Shown here piece by piece: positions 55,418 through 64,000 of a DNA stretch of 64,000 nt. The stretch spans positions 17,044,017-17,108,016 of the forward strand of contig CM060469.1 of assembly GCA_030544235.1 (NCBI GenBank). The letters are read 5' to 3'. Below the pieces are notes generated by a model. That model had not been told where the DNA came from. It saw nothing but the letters and a program-made list of their open reading frames with translations, and ran no database searches. The DNA comes from Lepturacanthus savala (lineage: Eukaryota > Chordata > Actinopteri > Scombriformes > Trichiuridae). Made by a program: the position numbers and the translations under genes. Position 1 is the first letter of the stretch; each line of letters opens with the position of its first letter.

Positions 55418-56959
55418 GTGGAGGAAGGGTTAAGAAATAAAGACAAAAAGTATGAAATGACACACATAAGGAAAAAACAGAAAAATGCAGAGCAGAGGGA
55501 TATCCTGCAGTACTTCAGATTAGAAGCCAACAGAAACCCAATGATGCATAGGGACACAGACCCCAGACCGCCTCCCTACCACTCAGGCAGAGCAGGACAA
55601 TTTGCAGTATTAGACGAAGATGAAGTGGAAGGGATAATTACAGGGAGAATAAAGATAGAAGTAAATGAGGAAGGTGAGAAAACAGGCAAAGGATCATGTG
55701 ACAGACAGAGGGATGCATGCGGCTCAACATCAAAATCACACTCAAAAAAGAAAACACATAGGAAAACACACACAACACATAAGAGTGCAAGTGGAGGACA
55801 CAGGGAAAGTGAGAGAATAAAGGAATTAAAAAGAAGAGCAGCAATAAAGAAAATTGAAAAACTATGACCTGCGTCGTAAGCCTCCGCCTTCACCACCAAG
55901 AACCTTAGGAAAACAAAAAAAGGATATTAAATCACCTACACCGCCCGACAATGCGAGCATTGACTCAGAAGGGAAAGAATTGAGGAAGATGACGAAAGGC
56001 ATTCAGTTTATCTTACAGAGGGATGGGAAAAAGGCCTAGAGGAGGAAGAGGAGGAAGAGGAAGAGCTGGAAGACCTCAAGAGCAAGGGCGGTTGTCCGCC
56101 TGGGTCCACATCCTCACAAGGTATGGGCAAGTTAACAAAGACCTTTGGCTTCAAAATACAGGATGGAAGACGAAGACCAGAAAGAGACGATGGTGCTGCA
56201 AGGTGGAGCTGACAAATGGATCGAGAAGCTCGAGGAGATCACTGGAGGAATCAAGCTGGAGAGTGGTGGCATCAAGGCACTGCTAATAAAGACAGCAGGA
56301 CAAACAGCTATCAGAGAAATATTCAGAATGGCCAAACTCACTGGGGTGACAGCAACGCACCACCACGATAATGTACCCTTCGACATGATACAGCCCGACG
56401 TGTGGAAGGCCCTAAGAGATAAGTACCCCTCACATATGCATCCAGCTAAACTGGAGAAAGAATGTTTGACGGATAGTGATAATCCCTCACAGTTTTTGTA
56501 CAACACCCAGAGAATGTGGAGGACTGAGACTGGGAGTGAATGGGATAACAATGAATCAACAAAAGCCATATTCATGTTATATGTGAAAAATGCCATGCCA
56601 AAAGAAGTACAAAACAAGTTAAATGGGGTAGTGGGACTGATGAAAATGAACTAGCCTGTCTTCTCTGAGCATATAATCTATAATAATCTATAATCTCTAG
56701 CTATGTAAATCCACACATGGCTGAAAAACAGGCCCTTGATTATCAGAGTAAGATGCTGGCTAATAAACTAACCCAGTTGCAAATAGGTGAACTGCCAAAG
56801 CAGAGGAAGGAACGAGAGAGACCCAAGCCTCAAGTAGCAGTAAGTGCCGCTCCAGAGCCAGAGGGAGGACCTGCAGAAGGAAAGGTAACACAAGCACCCA
56901 TGATCACACCCACAATGTCTCCACCTCCTGCTCAGCAAACAATACCTGCTCCTGTATAG
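55418..56959 (+). pseudogene. retroviral gag remnant
   Basis: Three open stretches lie in shifted frames. 55418-55867 contains the late-domain motif PPPY (codons at about 55566-55577). 55854-56039 is proline-rich, followed by an acidic GAA/GAG run. 56145-56654 is capsid-like and ends at an in-frame TAG within the capsid. 56717-56959 is a basic/proline-rich tail. Frame changes and stops make it non-functional. Confidence 0.75.
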
Positions 56960-57002
56960 GAGCCAGCCTTCCCCTCTCAGCTTCAAAGATTCGGACAGTA
57001 GG

Positions 57003-57262
57003 TTTCTCTGGGAAAACACAAATAATACCAATGACTGAGCCGGTTCCTTTGCAAATAGGAAACAAGACAATTCATACATCCGTTTTATATTCAGCAGACA
57101 CACCAATTAATCTCCTGGGAAGAGATGTGCTATGCCAACTCAATGCAAAAATCAAATGTACACCAGATGGTATCTATTTTGATGTAGCAGAAGACCAACC
57201 GTACAGGAAAACGTTGAAGACTGGTTCCAAGTACCCAACTCAACACCTCATGTCACTCTATT
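57003..57262 (+). pseudogene. retroviral aspartic protease remnant (C-terminal half)
   Basis: A frame with TPINLLGRDVLCQLNAKIKC, the ILGRD-type motif near the end of retroviral proteases. The catalytic DTGA-type triad is not present in the open part that I can see. Confidence 0.75.
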
Positions 57263-57799
57263 GATTGCTGACAAATATGAATCACATGACCTAGGACCCA
57301 TGGTCAAAGCTGGAAGATAGGTCAAAGATTGGACTCCCACAGATTGCCACCAAGTCAGTATTTCCTCAGAAGGACTATTTTTCAAAATCACATTCACACA
57401 TGCACATGAGGTAATAGCAGAAAGGGTTAAAGTCTCTAGGGAAAGAGTTAGGCACATGGTAATAGCTGAAGAATACTTAGCACTGTTAGAACAGGTCCCA
57501 TCACAAGTATGGTCCCAACACAAGACAGATGTAGGGTTAGTGAAATCAGCAGAACCCCAGAAGTTCCACATAAAGCCAGGTATTAGATTACCTCACCAAA
57601 GGCAATGTCCCCTTAGATAGGATGCCATTGAAGGTATAAATCCCACCCATCATAACAGGATTAGTGGATGCAGGACTTCTAGTAAAAACATAGAGTGCAT
57701 GCAACACCCCAATCTTTCCCACCATAAAGCCAAATGTTGATGAATACAGACTAGTACATGACTTAAGATTAGTAAATGCTATTGTAGCCAAAGAAGTGC
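57262..57799 (+). pseudogene. reverse transcriptase N-terminal remnant
   Basis: Pieces in changing frames: HIKPGIRLPHQRQCPL, then after a stop DAIEGI, and later YRLVHDLRLVNAIV, which corresponds to RT motif around the DLR..N box. It breaks off directly into LTR sequence at 57800, before the catalytic YxDD box. Confidence 0.7.
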
Positions 57800-57923
57800 A
57801 CCAGCTGATCCTGTCTCATCACTGATTCTTCATGACTTCTCATCTTCAACTTATTGATATAGGTATGAAACTTATTTCAAAGTATAGTTTATTGAGTAAT
57901 TAGACATGAAGAACAAGTCACAA
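57800..57923 (+). repeat. 3' LTR remnant (terminal 124 nt)
   Basis: Matches 53979-54096 from accagctgatcctgtctcatc through tttattgagtaattagacat to tcacaa, with scattered differences. The upstream part, including the promoter, is absent. Confidence 0.85.
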
Positions 57924-58629
57924 AAGGAGGCAACATGACTTTGTCAATAAATTAATTTACTTCCCATACATGTAGACTGGAACAAGGACAATAGTCTGAG
58001 TTGAAAGACTAATAAAGCTATAACCACGTTAGACTTACAATCTATGAAGCTGGACAAACCAAGACCAAAACAATGAACGAAATAAAACTAGCTCAAGATG
58101 TCAGTGTTCAAAAGGAAATGGTATTATCTGCAAAGCCTGAGCTATTTACAGTGTAGAACAAAACTTCAACATGGCAGCTAGGACTAACAGCAAACTAACC
58201 AGTGAAGGCGTTGGCGTTAACACAAAAGCTAACGGCAAAACGAACAAGCGCAGGTAAACTTGGTCAGCCGATTTGACACAACAACACACAAAGCTTTATA
58301 ACAATAAAGGTTTTCCACATATTTCTGTGCAGACACTTAATTATCAGTGAGAACCTCTGAAATCATCAAGATGTGAATGAAGCCCAGAATTTAATTTCCC
58401 AGTAGCCTAATTTGGAGCACAGAGACAATATTGATAGCATGTTTGCGACCCAACCAGCCTTATCACTACTTTAGAGTGATACCAATTAAATTTAATACAT
58501 AATCTCCCTTTAAACGTTAAGTTTTACATGCTACTGCTTTTGACTGGATAGTGCCTCAATTTACACATTACTAAGCTCTTACTAGCTTTGACAATTTTTT
58601 AGTTGCAATGGTGAAACGGATAAGTAAAA

Positions 58630-58940
58630 CACTATTGATGACTACTTTGATAGTCTATTAATCTATCGATTATTGAAACAATTAATCAATTAGTTGTTTA
58701 GTTTATAAAATGGAGTAAAATGTCAATTATTGTTTCCTAAAGCTGAAGATGCAATCTAAAATGTCTTTTTTTTGTCTAGACCAACAGTCCGCAACCCAAA
58801 GATCATCAGTTTACCATTATCGAAGACAAAAGAAAACATAAAATAATAAGATTTGAGAAGCTGGAACCAGAGAATTTGCTTCTTAAAAATGACTCAGATC
58901 AAATAATCGATTATCAAAATGTTCTTATCCATCATTGCTT
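58630..58940. mobile_element. AGGGCTGCAAC-type MITE (copy 4, decayed)
   Basis: attaatctatcgattattgaaacaattaatcaattagttg, gatcatcagtttaccatta and atttgagaagctggaacca are shared with copies 1 and 3; termini not clear. Confidence 0.65.
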
Positions 58941-61029
58941 AAAGGTCCTGTAGTATCAAAGTGAGCTCTGTAAGATAACAGATGTTGTGTTCCAGAATAT
59001 TCTGCTGGTGATTACACTCTGCTGGCTTACTGTTGGAGTGATTCATAGACTTGTAGTGTAACGCACTCTCTCACACTATGGCATGACACCAACAAAAATT
59101 GAAAGAGAAAGAGGGGAAAAAGCAGCCTGACTAGTGGAGCGGGTGCTTTGTTCTCATGACTCAGTGTTGCTGTGTAAATGGGAGTGCTAATGCTCATCTT
59201 CAGGCGAACTGCTGAACACGCTGACCCCCAGAGCACAGACAGCATGGAAAAGCAACAGAAAGCACAAGGAACTTTCAACACACATATATACATCATTAAA
59301 ATCCCCAGACCCAGAGTGACACTATAAATTAATCTGGACATCCGCTAAAATTTCTGCCTCCTTTAAAGGCTTTGCTAAGGGTGCTGGGGATCACAGCCTT
59401 ACAGCTTGTTACTGAAAAGTGCCAGTGGCCAGTCCCTAGCACAAAAATGCACACAGCTGCATCCAGAGCTGCATTGGCAGGACTACAAATAGATTGGAGA
59501 ATCTGTAAGCATATTTCCCATTTGAACACCATTTGCACAAAATCAAACCTCGGGATCTGCACTGCATCAGCTGAAAGCAAGCTTACTTGGATGTGATGTA
59601 TCAATGGAGGTCACACGTTCACGTCGTAAATTTGTGTGTAGAAATAATGCATTAACCACTATCACGTCCATTTTAGCTTGGTTGAAAGGAGCATGGATGC
59701 ATAGTCGACATTTCAAGAATAAATAAATAAATGTGAAAATACTTCTAAGGTGGTTCAATAGTGCCATCGATATTTGATCCTCCCAGGTTATGTCTGTGGG
59801 AGTAACAGTTATCTGGCACATATTGCATTTTAGAACCAGACTGTCTTATCACTCTAATTACCCAATCACCATACATACAGCTGTGAACAGCACCAACCAT
59901 ATGGACCAAGGCAATCCGTCTCAGGGATTGGACAGATATTGCGATCAGCATGAACCAAATAGCTTGGGGTGAAAAATAGCCACATTTGTAACTGACACAG
60001 TGTTAGTAGCTTGCTGTTGATGGAGGACACAGTATGGACATTGTTAGAAATAAGTCAAAAGGTTCTGTCCTTTGTCAGTGACGTCTGCTAAGAAGTTCTG
60101 CAGCGGTTTATGAAGAGTGCTGCTAAGTGAGCCCTGCAGGCAAATCAAACCCCTCCCAGGTCTAGAGGTATTAAGCTTGTCTGCACGCTTCAGTACAGAA
60201 GGTAGAGGGGGGGTGGAGGGGCTGTAAAGTGTTTCATTGCACCTCTCAGTGCCGCTTCTTCTCCCCCAGTGGTGGCTTTAATGTGAAAGGCTAAGTCAAC
60301 ATTTTCACATCCTCGCTTTTATGCTTTTAGGCTATTGAACAAAAAACATGAAAAGAATTGAACATCTCTGTAATATGTTTTAAGTGCCTGGTGATGAGGC
60401 AATAAGAGTGACTATGGGAGAAGATTGGTGCAGTATTGCAATCCCCCTCCGCCCAATTCAACCCCCCCCCAACAGGATCGCATTGGCGATGCTCAGTAGG
60501 AATATGTGACAGCTCTATAGCTGGGCCTTACACCAGGGAACAAAAGAAACAAACTACTTTCTTCTCCCTCTGCTTTCCCCCTCTGCACAAAGTAGGCTCA
60601 TTTACCGAGGGGATTGAGTTTTTTTTTTCGTGGACAGGAAGGACACAGAGAAGGGAAAAGAGGCTGCTTCCACTTTCTGACAAGCATCGGGTTGTATTTT
60701 TAGCGAAAAGAGGCTTTCTGGAGGCCCGGCGGAAAGGCAGCACTAAGATGCATTTGTAACCTTCCTGTGTCCGGGAAGCCAAGCGTGAATTTTGACTCAC
60801 TAAACTTCACTTCAAAAGTATGAGGCCAGAGAAAGACCCAGGTGGTGCGGGGATGGTAAATTGCACTTTACTTTCAGGTCACGAATGTAGAAGAAGTAGT
60901 ATATGTGACCTAAAATATCAAAGCGAGCAGTGGCTGCGGGGTATTTGAGGAATGCCATGGTGGCGCCTAACCACCACAAGGAACGGATATTATGCTGTTA
61001 TCTTTCCACTATGTGCTATGTATATTTGC

Positions 61030-61580
61030 CATTGTTTCAGAATAGTTTTGGGGAAATAAGCTCATTCAATTTATATATGAGGCCAGAGCTAGTGATTGGG
61101 TTAGCCTAGCTTAGCATAAAGACTAAGGCAAAACAGAACCTGTCCCTGTTCAGAGATTCAAAAATCTTCCTACCAGCATATCCAAAGCTCATTAATTAAC
61201 ACATTCAAATTTATCTCATTTGTTCAATTCACACACTAAATAAAGTGTAAAAACTCGTATTTGGGGGTATGCGCCAAGCTATTTTTTTTTGGCTGCGATG
61301 TCACTGTGAGGGTGCCAGACGACATGCGGCGACTACACAGTACAGTTTTTTGTATTAAATCAAATGAACAAGTGGTAATTAATGGACTCAAAGGTGTTGG
61401 AGGGCAGGCTATTTTTCTTTTTTAGACCTTTGGACAGCTGTTTGTTAAACTAAGCTAAGCTAAGCTAACCCGCTGTTGGCAACGGCTTCATACTAAACAG
61501 ACATGAGAAAGGTACAAATTGTCTCATCTGACTCCGCAAGAAAGCATATTTCTGTCCAAGTGTCCAAATATTCTGTCCAA
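61030..61580. repeat. interspersed repeat L, copy 2
   Basis: gcttagcataaagact, ctaagctaagctaagctaacccgctgttgg and agacatgagaaaggtac resemble the tail of the copy at 11185. Confidence 0.55.
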
Positions 61581-61647
61581 AGATTCTCCATATCTCAGGG
61601 TGATAACCTACAATTCCAAAGCACTAAAAGGAAAACTGCCCTCAAAG

Positions 61648-61649
<2 letters not shown>

Positions 61650-61737
<88 letters not shown>
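61650..61737. repeat. (TA)n microsatellite, about 44 units
   Basis: Uninterrupted TA tract inside intron 1. Confidence 0.98.
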
Positions 61738-61738
<1 letters not shown>

Positions 61739-62383
61739 TAACTTCAACAGGATTACTTGTTCAGACATTGTTGAAATACTTTCAAATTATGTTCTCTTAC
61801 CCTGTTCTTCAGAGACCTGGGCAGTGTAATGCGCTTATTCCCTACAAATGCAATAATAACAGTGATCGCAGTGTCAGCTTCTGTTGGATAAAAATATCCA
61901 TTGTCCTTTAAGGCCTGACCTGACTTAAATTCTTCAGAGTGCTCGTCCACATGCTCACGAGTGCGGCTGCTTTAGGGCCCCTGGCACAGAGGACAGGCCC
62001 AGATTGAACGACAGCTGAGACACCGCCGTGTCAGACTCTGTTTGTTTGGCGGCTAGTGATGGTGACGGCCCAGGTGAAGGGTTCACATGTTCACACAGCC
62101 GAGACTCAGATAAGGGGATCACAAGGAGAGAATAGGAAGGCAGCAGCAAATGCGCTGCACAGGGAAAAGTTTGACTAAGCAACATGTGAAACATGAAAAA
62201 GCATGGCTGAGAGTTGGAAGGCAGACTCTTGTAGGGTAATTTTTACTGCATCAAACAGCAACCTGCGGCACTCTGATCTGTCATACATTTCGGGAAGAGG
62301 CCATTAAGAGCTCGGTAAGTTACTTTTAAAGTGTCAGCTCCTTAGCTATACTGCCACACAGGAGGAGGGAGTGTTACTGGGGA

Positions 62384-62396
62384 GGGGGGGGGGGGG
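62384..62396. repeat. poly-G tract
   Basis: 13 consecutive G. Confidence 0.9.
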
Positions 62397-63479
62397 CTGC
62401 CATTCTGCAGAGATACTCAGCTCTGTGGAGGGATTAAAACAAAAATCCTCCACCATCTCTTACTAACTATGACAGTTGTCAATAAAGCAAACAACAAAAA
62501 GCTACCATTTAGCAGCAAATGTTCTCGAAATCAAATAACTTATGTTACCATTCTTGCAAACCCCATGGAATCTCCAGCCTCGCTTTGCTGGATAGCGCCC
62601 CATCATTGACTCTGCTGCAACAAGCCCCAATAAAGAAAGTGATAGCTCCTCGTCTGTGCTGGCGTGGTGCGACAAGGAGGTTGTTAAAGAGGTATGAATC
62701 TTTTATGAGGGAGGAAACGCCACCGTTGTCAATATCAGATGAAAAAGGCCAAGACTTTGGCACCCATCGAATTTTCCTGAGACAGTGTTTCCTTGACACA
62801 GCCAACTACTCAGTAAGGAAAGTAGCCGTCCTAAAAGTCACTAGAAGTCACTTAATGATGTCATTGATTATTTGCATAATTTGGCATGTGTAAATAATTG
62901 TAATGGACACTCTAGGACCATAGGAGAGAGGAATAATGTTGTATGAGTTAAAAAAGTGAGCAAAAAACACTCTATATATGATTTTTACATAGTTTTTTTC
63001 CATAAATTTATTATATACACCCAACCCCGCCACAGCAGGATCAGCTACCTGTGGCCACACATGCACAGTTCATTTGTAGTCTGGACATGGAAAGGTACAC
63101 AACTTGTTCTGACTGGGCTGTCTGTGAGTGCTTAATGATGGGGGAGGCGTCCACGGCAGCACCTGCTGCTTGTTAAGAAGAGCGATAATGTGTTTTCACG
63201 TCAGAGTCTCTAAATGTCAAGGTCACTTCAATTTTTTTTTTACGTTTTTATAAAAGAGTCACTGGAGTCGCTAAGTTAGCAACACAGTCTTGACATAGCA
63301 ATCGCTGTTCAACCAGATGTCATCTATGTGTGAAGATCCTGTAAATTGCTCAATTACACACCCTCAGTGAAGGGTCGTGTCAATTAGATCATTCGCTTAA
63401 TGTGCACTGACGGCAGTGGAAGTGCCTTAGTGAAATTGTAACGATCTGGGATTGCGTTTTCAGAGGGGGCTGTCAAATT

Positions 63480-63870
63480 TTAAAGGAGCCCTATTTTGCC
63501 TATTTACTGTTTATTTTATTTTTTTATTTCTGTAGGCTATTTATAAAGATTACCATGTTTTTATGGTCCAAAAGCACCTAGCACCCTTTAGCGACCCGGG
63601 GTCAGTCAGAGACTAAGAATCGAGTACAAGCATCCCTGAAGGAGGGGGCAGCTACATGGGTCCAGGGGCAATTACGGTTAACTCCACTCCTGTTGTGACA
63701 TCACAAAAGGAGATGTTTCTAAATGGCTTGTATTCAGCCAGGTTTGATAAATGAGTGAACGTTTCTATTTCTATTTTACATTTCTGTGTTCGCAGGAACC
63801 TAAAGAGACCTAAATATTTATATACAAATACTGAAAAAAAGTATTTTTCTGCATAAAAGGGCCCCGTTAA
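63480..63870. mobile_element. TTAA-type MITE (TTAAAGGGGC family, copy 3)
   Basis: Begins ttaaaggagccctattttgcc and ends aaaagggccccgttaa with TTAA at both ends. Interior weakly matches copy 2 (cctagc, gtcagtc, gctacatgg.tcca). Confidence 0.65.
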
Positions 63871-64000
63871 AAAAGATTTAAAAAACTCCATAAGCTCAAC
63901 TTTTTTCCTTAAAGAAGGAGGGTGAAGTGAGCCTCGACAGCAGCAGATTGCAGCAGTAAACACTCTAGATGGCTTATTAGAGGCACGGCGGGGAGACAGA

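Larger units (their letters stand above)
53482..57923 (+). mobile_element. degenerate, internally deleted endogenous retrovirus
   Basis: Plus-orientation provirus, antisense to ryr3. Order: rearranged 5' LTR, possible primer-binding site, leader with a SINE insertion, gag in several frames, protease, start of reverse transcriptase, then only the terminal part of the 3' LTR. Most of pol and all of env are missing. gag and pol are broken by frameshifts and stops, so it is not coding-competent. Protein motifs suggest a gamma/epsilon-like fish retrovirus; placement is by inspection only. Confidence 0.8.
43054..64000 (-). other. ryr3: ryr3 intron 1 (incomplete)
   Basis: At least 20.9 kb. I searched by eye for an exon encoding an acidic start followed by (E)IQFLRT with a GT donor and found none, so exon 1 and the promoter probably lie past 64000. 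Apart from the retrovirus and repeats listed separately, 43160-45000, 45470-47550, 47720-48420, 51000-53450, 57930-58620, 58950-61020 and 61800-63470 show no gene or repeat that I recognise. Confidence 0.7.

Noticed and set aside
59372..59604. Short overlapping ORFs on both strands
   Set aside because: No domain or conservation signal visible; composition similar to flanking intron.
43054..64000. ryr3 exon 1
   Set aside because: I looked on the minus strand for a short exon encoding an acidic start followed by IQFLRT and a GT donor and saw no match. It could still be missed, but a very long first intron is typical of the family.

Overview
This is vertebrate nuclear DNA, almost certainly from a teleost fish and probably a percomorph. 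The evidence is long AT-rich introns, abundant (CA)n/(TA)n microsatellites, and several short-TIR DNA transposon families typical of such genomes. Read on the minus strand, the right two-thirds of the window is the start of one large gene. I could place 31 consecutive coding exons between 43053 and 1175. They join in perfect phase into 4,305 nt (1,435 codons). The product is the N-terminal cytoplasmic part of a ryanodine receptor, the sarcoplasmic/endoplasmic reticulum Ca2+-release channel. The wording of the protein and the absence of the long acidic linker before the third SPRY domain point to ryr3. Exon 1 (start codon and about 16 residues) was not found and probably lies beyond 64000. The next exon (after SYQ) lies below position 1. 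Exon numbers here count from the standard RYR layout, in which the first exon visible is exon 2. Residue numbers count from the first residue of exon 2.

Layout in gene order (right to left). 64000-43054 is intron 1, with no host exon recognised. It carries a decayed endogenous retrovirus (about 53480-57923) with a rearranged LTR, a tRNA-headed SINE inserted in it, a compound (CT)n/(TA)n array and several MITEs. 43053-23934 holds exons 2-11 (N-terminal beta-trefoil and MIR region). 23513-16628 holds exons 12-17 (RIH/armadillo region). 16162-12673 holds exons 18-20 (SPRY1). 12124-6028 holds exons 21-24 (RyR repeats). 4667-1175 holds exons 25-32 (SPRY2, the short divergent linker, most of SPRY3). 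Introns range from about 90 nt near the left end to more than 20 kb for intron 1.

There is no operon, CRISPR array, tRNA or second host gene that I can support. The most interesting signals concern splicing of this one gene. Exon 10 has a GC 5' splice site and a roughly 100-nt UG repeat where its polypyrimidine tract should be, and exon 6 has the same UG-repeat arrangement. A decayed tandem copy of the 3' end of exon 23 lies in intron 23. The retroviral LTR carries two NF-kB-type motifs in inverted orientation and an internal duplication/inversion. I see no evidence of an entirely new biological system.
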